Source: Candidatus Poribacteria bacterium
GTDB taxonomy: Bacteria; Poribacteria; WGA-4E; WGA-3G
Assembly: GCA_022823085.1 (NCBI GenBank)
Contig: JAJDXV010000007.1
Location: forward strand, 1-33,609
Direction of reading: 5' to 3'
DNA: 33,609 bases
Position 1 is the stretch's first letter, and each line of letters starts with the position of its first letter. Under the pieces are notes generated by a model. That model saw only the letters and a list, made by a program, of their open reading frames with translations, was not told where the DNA came from and did not search any database. Below, one piece after another: positions 8,517-17,499 of the stretch. Made by a program: the position numbers and the translations under genes.

Positions 8517-9101
8517 ATGAAATCTAAACAGGGACAGGGACCTCCGAGCCCAGAATTAGAAGGTCTTTTCACCCAGATTATTGAGAATTTAGGTGAGGAT
8601 CCGAGTCGTGAAGGCTTGGTGAGAACGCCGCTCCGGGCGGCTAAAGCGATGGAGTTTCTGACAAGCGGCTACCATCAAAGTGTTGATGAAATCTTAAATA
8701 AGGCGATCTTTGAAGAAGATTACGACGAAATGGTGATTGTGAAGGAGATTGAGTTTTACAGTCTCTGCGAGCATCATATCCTCCCGTTTTGGGGGAAATG
8801 TCACGTCGGGTATCTCCCTCAGAATCGGATCATAGGTTTGAGTAAGATCCCGCGGATTGTAGATATGTTTGCTCGGCGGTTACAGGTTCAGGAACGTCTG
8901 ACACGCGAGATTGCCGAAGCACTCGAAACTGCGCTTGAGCCGCGAGGCGTTGCAGTCGTGATAGAAGGGCAACATCTATGTATGATGGCGCGCGGCGTAG
9001 AAAAGCAGGCACCAAAAATGATAACGAATGTTATGCGGGGCGCGTTCCGAGAGGACAGTTCAACGCGCGCGGAGTTTTTGCGGTGCGTCCAAATAGCTTG
9101 A
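8517..9101 (+). CDS. folE: GTP cyclohydrolase I
   Basis: FolE hydrolyses GTP to 7,8-dihydroneopterin triphosphate, the first step of folate, biopterin and queuosine routes. The product is 194 residues from ATG 8517, normal for the bacterial enzyme. Visible signatures are the zinc ligands in [15 protein letters not shown] and in [12 protein letters not shown], plus [42 protein letters not shown] and the C-terminal TRAEFL. I prefer ATG 8517 because GGAGAG (8499-8504) precedes it; ATG 8496, seven codons upstream, is possible but lacks a ribosome binding site. It follows the tandem PTPS gene by about 55 bases and is followed by a short-chain dehydrogenase, giving the order of enzymes expected for a tetrahydrobiopterin-type pathway. 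Confidence 0.95.
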   Translation: MKSKQGQGPPSPELEGLFTQIIENLGEDPSREGLVRTPLRAAKAMEFLTSGYHQSVDEILNKAIFEEDYDEMVIVKEIEFYSLCEHHILPFWGKCHVGYLPQNRIIGLSKIPRIVDMFARRLQVQERLTREIAEALETALEPRGVAVVIEGQHLCMMARGVEKQAPKMITNVMRGAFREDSSTRAEFLRCVQIA

Positions 9102-9147
9102 TACGCTTGTATTAGCGACATCTGACAATTCCAAGTGTGAGGTAAAA

Positions 9148-9894
9148 ATGGTTGCTTCCAACCGTCCTAATGAGATAGGCGAACTTGACAGAAAAGTCGT
9201 TGTGATTACGGGTGCCTCAAGGGGGATCGGTAAGTCAATAGCGACCGGTTTCGCATCAGTGGGTGCAAAGGTTGTACTTGCCGCACGGACACGTGAAACG
9301 CTTGAACAGGTCGCAGCGGAGTTGGAGAAAGGCGGTGCCGACGCACTCGCTGTTCCGACGGATGTCACGGATGCCGACGCTGTACAGCGACTTATTGAAC
9401 GGACGCTTGATGTCTACAAGCGTGTCGATATCTTGGTCAACAACGCCGGGGTCGGCTATTTCGGTCCGGTTGTCGATTTCGCACCCGATGCTTGGGATAC
9501 GGTTCTCAATTCCAATTTAAAGGCGGTCTATCTCTGCGCGAAGTTTGCACTTCCACCGATGTTAGCGCAGGGAAGTGGACAGATTATTAACGTGCTTTCG
9601 ATCGCTGCGAAGATTGCGTTTGAAGCCTCGGCTGCGTATTGTGCAGCGAAAGCAGGGGCGTTGGCACTGACAAAGGTTTTAGCCAGCGAAGTCCGTCAGC
9701 AGAATATTCGGGTGACGGCAGTGCTGCCCGGTTCAGTGCATACACCGTTTTGGGATGACGTTCCGATGCATCCTGATTTCGCGCAGATGCTTAAGCCGGA
9801 GCATGTAGCCGATACGGTCGTCTCTATTTGCGGACAACCGTCTGGCATGGTAACAGAAGAAGTCGTCGTAATGCCGCCCCTCGGCATTCTCTGA
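9148..9894 (+). CDS. Short-chain dehydrogenase/reductase, possibly a pterin reductase
   Basis: A 248-residue classical SDR. It has the Rossmann motif TGASRGIG (about residues 24-31), NNAGVG, the catalytic serine in VLSIAA, the YxxxK pair in YCAAK, and an R in AARTRE after strand 2 that suggests NADP(H). It ends in MPPLGIL, a common SDR tail. It lies 46 bases after folE with GAGG at 9138-9141 before its ATG. From sequence alone this is a generic ketoreductase of the FabG/sepiapterin-reductase-like type. Its place after PTPS and FolE suggests, by inference only, the reduction of 6-pyruvoyl-tetrahydropterin as sepiapterin reductase does. Confidence 0.85.
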   Translation: MVASNRPNEIGELDRKVVVITGASRGIGKSIATGFASVGAKVVLAARTRETLEQVAAELEKGGADALAVPTDVTDADAVQRLIERTLDVYKRVDILVNNAGVGYFGPVVDFAPDAWDTVLNSNLKAVYLCAKFALPPMLAQGSGQIINVLSIAAKIAFEASAAYCAAKAGALALTKVLASEVRQQNIRVTAVLPGSVHTPFWDDVPMHPDFAQMLKPEHVADTVVSICGQPSGMVTEEVVVMPPLGIL

Positions 9895-9932
9895 TTCTGC
9901 TATGGATATCGATGCCGCGCCGTCGCTCGTGT

Positions 9933-11300
9933 TCAATTTGTGAAACGTCCGATCTTTCGACGGATGCGAACTCTACGGATGGCGCGTTCGTCAGCGTCTG
10001 TGACGCGGATGATCGTATTTTTTATATTCAGTTCAGTGCCGATTTCCGGGATCGTCCCGGTGCGATCGAGGATATAACCGGCGACGGTCTCGTAGTCGCC
10101 CTCCGGAATCGGGAGTCCGTAGTGTTCTTTGAGCAGATCGACTTCTGCTCTGGCATCGCATTCGAGGATGTGCGGTGCGATGAGATGGACAAGGTCGGGG
10201 CCGTCGCGCTCATCGGCGAATTCACCGACGATTTCTTCGACCAAATCTTCGACGGTAACAAGACCCACGGTGCCGCCGTATTCATCGACAGCAAATACCA
10301 TCGTGTGTCGTGTATTTTGAATCTCTTTGAGGAGCGCGTTGATATTCTTCGATTCAGGGACGAAGTGCAAGTCCGTTCGGATAAACGGTTCGATGGTTGC
10401 GCCATCTGTTTGTTCTGCGTTATCGGAGTCGTTATCTGTCTCAGTGTCATTATAGATAACATCTAAGAGATTGACGATCCCGACGATATTGTATATCTTC
10501 TCCTCGTAGACAGGGATTCTCGAATAGCCTGATTCGGTGGCGATTCGCAAGAAGGCTTCACGGTCGGTATGTTTTTCGATGGCGACAATATCGACGAGCG
10601 GCACCATGACTTGCGCCACGGTACGATCCTGTAGGTTCAGGAGGCTATGAATCATCCGTCGCTGATCGGTGTGTAAGTTTCCGGTGCGTTCACCCATTGT
10701 TGCGAGTAGCCTTAACTCCTCACGTTGTGCATCTGGGCTCGGCGCATCTGCGCCTCTGTCTATGATCCTAACAATGAGTTTTGTGAAGGCTTGTACGAGG
10801 AAAATCAGAGGTGCTAATATGTACTCGGAAATCCGTAGTGGGTAGGCGTAGCGTAAAGCGAGGTTGTCTGCCTTAACACGGAAGATCGTTTTCGGCAAAA
10901 TCTCACCGAAGATAAGGAGTAGTGTTGTTACCCAAAGGATAGCGATCGGTTCTTGTAGATTTTTTGCGTTCGGAAAGGTCGTCGAGAGAACCTGCTCAGT
11001 AAACCGGTCACCGAATTGTGCAATTAGGATATTCGCTAAGTTTGTCCCGACTAACGTCAGGGCGAGCATTCTATCTGGAGAAGCAACCAAGCGATGGACT
11101 ATTTTCGCTTTCGGATCGTTAGATTCAACAAGTTGATTGATACGGATTTTATTAACAGATACAAGTGCCGTTTCGGAACCGGAGTAGAACGCGGAAAGCA
11201 CCAGGCAGATGAGTACCGCGAGCACGAGTGAACCTAACACGATGATCTGCTCAGTGCTATTTGTGCCGATTAAAAAGATGGTTAGTAAAAAGGTTTTCAA
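9933..11300 (-). CDS. CNNM/CorC (HlyC) family membrane protein, second of a tandem pair
   Basis: A 455-residue protein with an N-terminal DUF21/CNNM membrane domain (hydrophobic segments around 19-40, 75-95, 118-140 and 155-178, with the hallmark FYSGSETALVSVNKIRI), a pair of CBS domains (about 230-390, with SGYSRIPVYEEKIYNIVGIV and DEYGGTVGLVTVEDLVEEIVGE) and a C-terminal CorC_HlyC domain (about 400-450). Members are implicated in Mg2+/Co2+ efflux or homeostasis; 'hemolysin' in older names is not evidence of toxin activity. The start is TTG at 11300-11298: no ATG or GTG lies between it and the in-frame stop that ends the upstream paralog. The 24-base gap suggests translational coupling. It converges with the SDR gene with 38 bp between the stops. 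Confidence 0.9.
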   Translation of the reverse strand: MKTFLLTIFLIGTNSTEQIIVLGSLVLAVLICLVLSAFYSGSETALVSVNKIRINQLVESNDPKAKIVHRLVASPDRMLALTLVGTNLANILIAQFGDRFTEQVLSTTFPNAKNLQEPIAILWVTTLLLIFGEILPKTIFRVKADNLALRYAYPLRISEYILAPLIFLVQAFTKLIVRIIDRGADAPSPDAQREELRLLATMGERTGNLHTDQRRMIHSLLNLQDRTVAQVMVPLVDIVAIEKHTDREAFLRIATESGYSRIPVYEEKIYNIVGIVNLLDVIYNDTETDNDSDNAEQTDGATIEPFIRTDLHFVPESKNINALLKEIQNTRHTMVFAVDEYGGTVGLVTVEDLVEEIVGEFADERDGPDLVHLIAPHILECDARAEVDLLKEHYGLPIPEGDYETVAGYILDRTGTIPEIGTELNIKNTIIRVTDADERAIRRVRIRRKIGRFTN

Positions 11301-11324
11301 TTGTTTCGTATCTGGTGTCTGATT

Positions 11325-12674
11325 TTACACGTCCGTTTCGGTTTCGGGCGTATCGGGTAATTTAATAAACAGACTTGTAATCACATTACCTTCTGTTTCG
11401 GTAATCTCAAATTCGATACCGTTTTCATCTGTATAGGATTCACCGACGGAGGGAATTCGTCCGAAGCATCCGAGCGCATAGCCGCCGATAGTGTCCACGT
11501 CTTCTTCACTCAGTTTTAAATCAAATTGTTGATTGAGTTCTCGGATGCTCATCCGTCCGGCGGCTTCAAGTACCAGCGGTTTTTCGGAGTGCTGAATGTA
11601 TTCGGGCGGTGATTCGTCTCTATCGTGCTCGTCAACGATGTCTCCGACGACCTGTTCAATGATATCTTCGGTGGTGACAATACCGGAGATGCCTCCATAT
11701 TCGTCAAGGAGGGTCGCTATTTTGGTTTTTTCGCGTTTGAGTTGTAATAACAGTGCACCGATCTTTCGGGTTTCTAAGACTAAAATAGGTTCTCGAATCA
11801 GGGGCGCGTCGGTTGATGTTTCTAATATCTGATCCCGTTTTTCGAGAAAATCTTCGATTGCAAGCGTACTGATTTCCGTGTGTCGCCAGTGGGCGAAATC
11901 TTTGACGTAGAAGATACCGCATATATTATCGATCTGTTCACGATAAACCGGAATCCTTGAGAATCCTGACACTTTTGCTTGTTTGAGTGTTTCTTCAATG
12001 GTGTTTGATGTAGGGACGGCGACGACTTCAGTTCGAGGCACCATAATCTCTTTAGCTTCAATATCGCGCAATTGAAGGATATTACTTACGATTTCGCGTT
12101 CATCAGATGGGAGTGCTTCCTCGTGGTAAGTGTTGAGGATATCTATCAGGTCTGATGCTGTCAGGTGTTCTGTAACAGGTTGGTGCCCGCCAAATATCGG
12201 GACGAGGATGTCGATGATTCTACGTAGCAATCCGCGTAAAGGGGTGATAACGACAGAAAATATCCAGAGCAGTGGTGCCGTCGTTTTCGCGAAGAGTTCG
12301 GCGTTCTTAATGGCATGCGTTTTGGGGGTCATCTCACCGAAAATGAGCATGAGGAATACGTTGAGCACCAAGGCGATGACGAAGCGGATGGGTTGAGGAT
12401 ATTGTTCGGGGAGCACTCGCCCAATGAACGAGAGCATAAGGATAGCAAATGCCACGTTAACAAGGTTGTTACCGAGCAGAACAGTGATAAACAACCTACG
12501 TGGATTATCCACGAAATTGATAATAGCAGATGTGCTGCCTTTTTCAACGCGGATCCGTTCAATTTGGACTTGGGTGAGTGCGCATAAAGCGGTTTCGGAG
12601 CCGGAGAAAAAGCCTGAGAGGACAAGTAAACCTGTCAAGCCAATCAGATAAGGGAGTAGTGGAACAACTTCCAT
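11325..12674 (-). CDS. CNNM/CorC (HlyC) family membrane protein, first of a tandem pair
   Basis: The 449-residue upstream paralog has the same architecture: DUF21/CNNM membrane domain with LSGFFSGSETALCALTQVQIERI, further hydrophobic segments near 70-100 and 105-150, CBS pair (SGFSRIPVYREQIDNICGIFYV; DEYGGISGIVTTEDIIEQVVGD) and a CorC_HlyC domain ending near residue 440. It likely acts in divalent cation transport or its regulation, with nucleotide sensing by the CBS pair. The ATG at 12674 has no recognisable ribosome binding site in its AT-rich leader. It is preceded by a good minus-strand promoter at 12833-12805. Sequence between the two copies has diverged well beyond recent duplication, so they may have distinct roles or form a heterodimer. 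Confidence 0.9.
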   Translation of the reverse strand: MEVVPLLPYLIGLTGLLVLSGFFSGSETALCALTQVQIERIRVEKGSTSAIINFVDNPRRLFITVLLGNNLVNVAFAILMLSFIGRVLPEQYPQPIRFVIALVLNVFLMLIFGEMTPKTHAIKNAELFAKTTAPLLWIFSVVITPLRGLLRRIIDILVPIFGGHQPVTEHLTASDLIDILNTYHEEALPSDEREIVSNILQLRDIEAKEIMVPRTEVVAVPTSNTIEETLKQAKVSGFSRIPVYREQIDNICGIFYVKDFAHWRHTEISTLAIEDFLEKRDQILETSTDAPLIREPILVLETRKIGALLLQLKREKTKIATLLDEYGGISGIVTTEDIIEQVVGDIVDEHDRDESPPEYIQHSEKPLVLEAAGRMSIRELNQQFDLKLSEEDVDTIGGYALGCFGRIPSVGESYTDENGIEFEITETEGNVITSLFIKLPDTPETETDV

Positions 12675-12804
12675 TCTTTTTTAAAAAACGATATTTTGGG
12701 TTGCTTGCAAACCAAAATTAATTGCAGTCATCATACTGAATTAGCACGGTTTTTTTTCAAATGAGCGTCTTATTCTGTCTCTTGAGTCCTATCTATCTTT
12801 TATA

Positions 12805-12833
12805 ATTATAACACATTGGCAGCGAAATCGCAA
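12805..12833 (-). promoter_or_regulatory. Minus-strand promoter for the CNNM pair
   Basis: Read on the minus strand: TTGCGA (12833-12828), 17-bp spacer, TATAAT (12810-12805). The expected start near 12798 leaves a leader of about 125 nt before ATG 12674. The 12675-12936 intergenic stretch holds nothing else that I can support. Confidence 0.6.
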
Positions 12834-12936
12834 CAAAAAATATCATCACTTTTACAATTACACGATTTGTAGACCGAGTGTCTTTAGTCTTAAGCACCTG
12901 ATTGAAGGTTTAGGGGTGCGAATTTTGAGGGTGTCC

Positions 12937-13596
12937 ATGACAAAGTTAGAACAGATGCAGCGAATTGAAGCGTGTGGTATTGTCGCTATCATTCGTGCGA
13001 ACAGTGCGAACGAGTTAATTGAAACTGCTGCGGCAATCCATGCCGGTGGCGTTAGCGTAATTGAAGTCACGATGACGACCCCGAATGCGTTACAAGTTAT
13101 TAACGATGTTTCATCGGCGTATGGGGATACGGTTCTTGTCGGTGCCGGTTCGGTGTTGGATGCCGAGACAGCCCGTGCCGTAATGCTGGCAGGCGCGGAG
13201 TTCATTGTCAGTCCGGTTACAAAATCCGATATTATTGAAATCTGTAACCGCTATGGGAAAGTGGTTATTCCGGGTGCTTTTACACCAACAGAGATTTTAG
13301 CGGCGTGGGAGATGGGCGCGGATTATGTGAAGGTGTTTCCGTCGAGTGGGGTCGGTCCGGCATACATAAAAGACGTGAAAGCACCGCTGCCGCAGATTCC
13401 ACTGATTCCGACAGGCGGTGTCAACGCCGCCAACGCTGCTGCGTTTATCACTGCCGGCGCGTCTGCTTTGGGTGTTGGGAGTGCGCTTGTTAATAATCAA
13501 TTGATTCAAGCGAAGGAGTTCGCGCTTCTCACTGAAAGAGCTGAGAAGTTGGTCAAGGCGGTCGAACAGGCGCGTTCAGAGACCAAATCCGCCTAA
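12937..13596 (+). CDS. eda: Bifunctional KDPG/KHG-type aldolase (2-dehydro-3-deoxy-phosphogluconate aldolase family)
   Basis: A class I aldolase of 219 residues, the usual length. The catalytic glutamate is E43 in VIEVTMTTPNAL and the Schiff-base lysine is K132 in DYVKVFPSS; also present are GAGSVLD, IPGAFTPTEI and IPTGGVN, giving the full TIM-barrel pattern. It cleaves 2-keto-3-deoxy-6-phosphogluconate or a related keto-deoxy acid into pyruvate and an aldehyde. Start ATG 12937 follows a GAGG at 12927-12930; a GTG at 12916 is in frame but lacks a site. No gluconate dehydratase is in the window, so the true substrate may be another keto-deoxy sugar acid from the aldolase/Iol genes downstream. 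Confidence 0.88.
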   Translation: MTKLEQMQRIEACGIVAIIRANSANELIETAAAIHAGGVSVIEVTMTTPNALQVINDVSSAYGDTVLVGAGSVLDAETARAVMLAGAEFIVSPVTKSDIIEICNRYGKVVIPGAFTPTEILAAWEMGADYVKVFPSSGVGPAYIKDVKAPLPQIPLIPTGGVNAANAAAFITAGASALGVGSALVNNQLIQAKEFALLTERAEKLVKAVEQARSETKSA

Positions 13597-13620
13597 ATCC
13601 GCTGAAAATCTGTTTTTCTG

Positions 13621-13649
13621 TTGACAATTCGTCTGAATTTTGCTAATCT
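13621..13649 (+). promoter_or_regulatory. Putative promoter for the Hanks-type kinase gene
   Basis: TTGACA (13621-13626), a 17-bp spacer and TAATCT (13644-13649) preceded by TGC, an extended -10 arrangement. The -35 is perfect but the -10 is poor (three of six). It sits 53 bases upstream of the kinase ATG. Confidence 0.4.
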
Positions 13650-13702
13650 GATTGTTAGGGGTTGTGTTTCTGGTTGTATTTTGTTCGTATTAAGATGCCG
13701 TT

Positions 13703-15637
13703 ATGCAGATTGATCAATTGATCTTAGGTAAATATAGGTTGCTGGAATATCTTAGTTCGGGGGGTTTCTCCGCGGTTTTCCGCGCGCGCGAGGAGATGAC
13801 GAACCGCGAGGTTGCGATTAAAGCCTTAGCAAAGACTGCATACCCTGCAAGCCGAATGAAATTTTTGCTGACAGAATTTCAGGCGATGTCAAAAATTTGG
13901 GGGCACCCCAATATCGTCTCTATTCATACCGTTGAACCGGGAGAAGATGACTACGTTGCCTGGATTGTAATGGAATTTGTTGAAGGGAAAAGTCTTCACG
14001 AACTTATGCAGGAAGGCGCGCTCGGATTAACAGATACGCTTAATATCGGTTTGGACATCTGTCGCGGCTTAAAGGCGGCACATGCACACAAGATTATGCA
14101 CCGAGACATCAAACCGCCAAATATCTTACTCACGACTGACAAACAGGCGAAGGTTGCAGACTTTAGCATTGCGCGCATCTTTGGTGAAACAACCGAATTC
14201 GCGGAAACTGTGGCAGGCACACGCCGCTACATGGCGCCCGAACAGACTTATGGTGCCTATGATTTTCGGGCCGACCTCTATTCTACAGCACTCATTCTGT
14301 ATCAAGCCGTAACCGGACGGTTCCCGTTCTCAGGCGGGAATAAGGAGCTAGATAAAAAGAAGGCTGCTGGCGAAATAGAAGAGATTGAGAGATGCCCGGA
14401 AATCCTTCGCAATTTTTTACAAAAAGCGCTCCATCGTCAACTCTCGGAACGCCACCAAAGCGCGACGGAGATGTACAACGAACTCGATCGTATTCGACAA
14501 GACGAATACATCAAACAGGCTTCTGAGTTAATTGATGCAAGTGCCAATTCCAGCAACCCAAAATTGGTGGAAGCCCTTGAACGCTACCGCAAGACCTTCC
14601 GCCTCTCGCTTTCGGATGCCGAACGGATCAATCAAAACCTCTTTTTTCAGCGACGGCAGAAAGAGGAGGGAGCCAAACGCGAAAAACTGTTAACCCAGAC
14701 CGAAAAATATTATACACTCGCTGTCCGCTATGCGGAGACCCGAAATTATACGAATGCGATCACTGAACTTCACAAAGCGAGTCGCCTCTGGATTGATGAT
14801 CAAGGCTTATCCAAGGTTGTTGATAACCTATTTCAAAAGCTCAATACGATCAACATCCCACTCTCAGAAAATCCGACTGTCGAAGAAGTCGTCGCGCTTA
14901 TTCAGAAATTGCCGGACAGTGAGAGTATGGACCTCCGTACCTGGCTTGAGCATCAGAAAATGGGGCCGGAAGAAACGGCGGAGATAACGCCGATCCAACC
15001 GCAGGTCAAAGCGGCAGGTAGTTACCGGCATCTCATTGAGGAAGCCTCACCGGAATATCTACTTGATCAAATCCATAGCGATGTACAGTATCCACATGAA
15101 GAGGAAGCCCTTCGCATTTTCCAACAGATCCAAATTTATGAACAACAGGGACGGACACGACAGTGGCTTTCGCTTTATAATAAGTTAGGCAGGTTCTATC
15201 AGAAACAGGCTGGCGGTTTTCTTAAGAAAGACGATTTAGAACTTGTTGCCAACTGCTACACGCGCGCTCGATTCGCTTACACAGTTGCTGAGAAACAACG
15301 GCTCGCGAGAAGTAATGCTAAGAAAGGTGCCAACTACTATACGCGGCTTGCACGCCAGTTTGAGCTCCAGCGTTCATGGGAAGAAGCAGGGAAATGTTAT
15401 ATCCTTGCTGCCTTCAATCACGGCTACGCGAATATGTTATCCCAGGTTGAAGAGTGCCACAGAATGGCGACAGTCTGTTATTTCAACGCTGCTGAAAGTG
15501 CGCACCTTAATAATGAATTACAAACTGCTTACGACTTTTACCTATTGATTTTAGCGATTGGTGAAAAGATGTCTGTTCCGACGAAAATGGTTAGCGAAGC
15601 ACAAAAATTGGTGTCGGAAATCCCGGTTGTGAACTAA
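13703..15637 (+). CDS. Soluble Hanks-type serine/threonine protein kinase with long helical TPR-like tail
   Basis: The 644-residue protein has an N-terminal protein kinase domain (about 10-270): glycine loop LSSGGFSAVF, lysine K40 in VAIK, catalytic HRD at 133-135 (IMHRDIKPPN), APE at 178-180, and D191 in the DLYS helix. The usual DFG is DFS (153-155), which keeps the metal-binding aspartate but loses the glycine. The remaining 370 residues are helical, with TPR-like pieces (YYTLAVRYAETRNYTNAITELHKASRLW; ARQFELQRSWEEAGKCYILAAFNHGYA), and there is no transmembrane helix or PASTA domain, so it is cytosolic. It sits between two aldolase genes, 13 bases before the second, and is probably co-transcribed with the inositol genes. 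Substrate unknown. Confidence 0.88.
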   Translation: MQIDQLILGKYRLLEYLSSGGFSAVFRAREEMTNREVAIKALAKTAYPASRMKFLLTEFQAMSKIWGHPNIVSIHTVEPGEDDYVAWIVMEFVEGKSLHELMQEGALGLTDTLNIGLDICRGLKAAHAHKIMHRDIKPPNILLTTDKQAKVADFSIARIFGETTEFAETVAGTRRYMAPEQTYGAYDFRADLYSTALILYQAVTGRFPFSGGNKELDKKKAAGEIEEIERCPEILRNFLQKALHRQLSERHQSATEMYNELDRIRQDEYIKQASELIDASANSSNPKLVEALERYRKTFRLSLSDAERINQNLFFQRRQKEEGAKREKLLTQTEKYYTLAVRYAETRNYTNAITELHKASRLWIDDQGLSKVVDNLFQKLNTINIPLSENPTVEEVVALIQKLPDSESMDLRTWLEHQKMGPEETAEITPIQPQVKAAGSYRHLIEEASPEYLLDQIHSDVQYPHEEEALRIFQQIQIYEQQGRTRQWLSLYNKLGRFYQKQAGGFLKKDDLELVANCYTRARFAYTVAEKQRLARSNAKKGANYYTRLARQFELQRSWEEAGKCYILAAFNHGYANMLSQVEECHRMATVCYFNAAESAHLNNELQTAYDFYLLILAIGEKMSVPTKMVSEAQKLVSEIPVVN

Positions 15638-15650
15638 AAGGTCGTGCAAC

Positions 15651-16427
15651 GTGAAAATATCTTTACAACGTGGAGAAATTCTTGTTGGGACCTTTGTACT
15701 TGAATTCGGTGGGTCGGCGATTGCGACGCTCCTTGCAAGTGCCGGTGCCGACTTTATGATCGCCGATTTGGAGCACAGTTCTTTTTCTATAGAGACTGTC
15801 GGACGGATCGTTCGGAACGCTCGCGGCGCGAATCTGCCCTGTATTGTGCGAGTGCCGGCACTTGAACGCTATTTTCTCTCTCGTGTACTTGATGCGGGTG
15901 CTACAGGTGTGATGATCCCGCGCGTTGAATCCTGCGAAGATATCGAAAAAATTAGGATGTGGACGAAATACGCACCCGAAGGTGACCGCGGCGTCGCATT
16001 CGGTATCGGACATACCGATTATGGTGATTTCACTAAACTGGATACCCGAAAATACGTGCGCGACGCAAATCAAGAAATCCTCACTATCGGACAGGTTGAG
16101 ACCGTCAAAGCTGTCGAAAATCTAAACGACATCCTCAGCACCGGTGAATTAGATGTTCTGTTCATCGGTCCCTATGATTTATCTACATCTATGGGGATCT
16201 CCGGTGAACTTAACCACCCGGACCTTTTAGACGCTATCAGAGAAATTATCAGACGTGCGCAGGCACACAATATCGCTTTAGGCTGTTATGTCAACGATTT
16301 CGAGAGCGGTGAACAGTGGTTGCGTTCAGGAGTTCAACTGATTGCCTGCGGGAATGACGCGTTTCTTCTAACCCGTAAATTTGCTGAGGAGCATCAGAAA
16401 TTCAAAAACGCCGTGGCTTCAAAATGA
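15651..16427 (+). CDS. HpcH/HpaI-family aldolase (class II, metal-dependent)
   Basis: A 258-residue protein of the HpcH/HpaI aldolase / 2-keto-3-deoxy-rhamnonate aldolase group. It has the start GTFVLEFGG, MIADLEHSSFSIETVG, the arginine in IVRVPALERYFLSRVLDAGATGVMIPRVE, metal-ligand glutamate in IGQVET and aspartate in FIGPYDLSTSMG. The enzyme performs retro-aldol cleavage to pyruvate (or a related keto acid) and an aldehyde. The start is GTG 15651 with AAAGG about nine bases upstream. Its TGA overlaps the ATG of iolC (ATGA), so it is coupled to inositol catabolism. The usual inositol aldolase IolJ belongs to the class II FBA family and is absent here, so this enzyme might stand in for it; that is speculative. 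Confidence 0.85.
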   Translation: MKISLQRGEILVGTFVLEFGGSAIATLLASAGADFMIADLEHSSFSIETVGRIVRNARGANLPCIVRVPALERYFLSRVLDAGATGVMIPRVESCEDIEKIRMWTKYAPEGDRGVAFGIGHTDYGDFTKLDTRKYVRDANQEILTIGQVETVKAVENLNDILSTGELDVLFIGPYDLSTSMGISGELNHPDLLDAIREIIRRAQAHNIALGCYVNDFESGEQWLRSGVQLIACGNDAFLLTRKFAEEHQKFKNAVASK

Positions 16428-17437
16428 AAATGTACGATATTCTTACCATCGGACGCAGTTCTATAGATTTATATGCGAACGACATCGGGGCTGCGTTTCC
16501 AGACATCAAGAGTTTCGGTGCCTTTGTGGGCGGGTGTCCTACGAATATCAGCGTCGGTGTTCAGCGGTTGGGGCTTCAGGCTGCGTTATTGACGGCTGTC
16601 GGTGAGGACCCAGTTGGCGAGTTTCTGCTCAAGTTTTTGAAGGCGGAAGGCGTTGAAACGCGGTTTATACCGTGCAAACCGGAACATCGGACGAGTGCTG
16701 TCGTCCTCGGTATTGAACCGCCGGATCGGTTCCCGCTTATCTATTACCGAGACAATTGCGCGGATATTGAACTTACGATTGACGATGTGCTCGCGGCACC
16801 TATTGCCGAAAGTCGTGCGGTGTTGATATCGGGGACCGGTTTGAGTAAAGAACCGAGCCGGAGCGCGACGCTCTATGCTGCTGAGAAAGCGCGAGCCATC
16901 GGTTGCCGCGTCTTTTTGGACCTCGATTTCCGAGCAGATCAATGGCATGATCCACGTGCATTCGGTGTTGTCGTCCGATCCGCTTTGCGGTATATTGATA
17001 TCGCTATCGGGACGGAAGAGGAGATCAAGGCGGCTACACTTACGGATTTATCACAACTCACGATTGAACATTCCCAAATCTCGAATCCTACGATTCAAGG
17101 AGATATGACGCATGCGATTCAAACGCTTTTAGGTGCTGGTCCGAAAGCGTTGATAGTCAAGCGTGGTATTGAAGGGGCGGATGTCCATCTTGCAAGCGGC
17201 GATGTCATTCATGCGGCACCTTTTCCTGTTGAAGTGTACAACACGCTCGGCGCGGGTGATGCCTTTGCGAGCGGTTTTGTCTACGGGAACCTCAGCGGTT
17301 GGGGGTGGGAGAAGTCCGCACGTCTTGGCAATGCGACAGGCGCGATTGTGGTAACACGGCACGGTTGTGCTAATTTTATGCCAACAATGCCTGAAGTTGA
17401 TGAATTTGTCGCAGAACGCGGCGGTTGGCAAACATAA
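16424..17437 (+). CDS. iolC: 5-dehydro-2-deoxygluconokinase (PfkB family)
   Basis: A 337-residue PfkB/ribokinase-fold kinase. It has the N-terminal GRSSIDLYANDIG, GGCPTNISVGVQRLGLQAALLTAVGEDPVG, YYRDNCADIEL, and the C-terminal signature NTLGAGDAFASGFVYG with the catalytic base D279. RSSIDLY and the DNCAD segment are typical of IolC, which phosphorylates 5-dehydro-2-deoxy-D-gluconate in myo-inositol breakdown. The gene overlaps the aldolase upstream by four bases and is followed by iolD. IolG, IolE, IolB and IolA are not in the window, so the pathway is partial here. Other PfkB sugar-acid kinases are possible, but the iolD neighbour makes IolC the best call. Confidence 0.88.
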   Translation: MKMYDILTIGRSSIDLYANDIGAAFPDIKSFGAFVGGCPTNISVGVQRLGLQAALLTAVGEDPVGEFLLKFLKAEGVETRFIPCKPEHRTSAVVLGIEPPDRFPLIYYRDNCADIELTIDDVLAAPIAESRAVLISGTGLSKEPSRSATLYAAEKARAIGCRVFLDLDFRADQWHDPRAFGVVVRSALRYIDIAIGTEEEIKAATLTDLSQLTIEHSQISNPTIQGDMTHAIQTLLGAGPKALIVKRGIEGADVHLASGDVIHAAPFPVEVYNTLGAGDAFASGFVYGNLSGWGWEKSARLGNATGAIVVTRHGCANFMPTMPEVDEFVAERGGWQT

Positions 17438-17499
17438 CGAACGGAAAGGAGCGTTTTCAGAAAACCCTCCTCAACGAACTGCAAGGAAAATTAAAAGAT

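Noticed and set aside
9933..12674. Hemolysin (toxin) genes, as the HlyC family name would suggest
   Set aside because: The DUF21-CBS-CorC architecture is that of CNNM/CorC cation transport-related proteins; the toxin label in old annotations is not supported by the domains.
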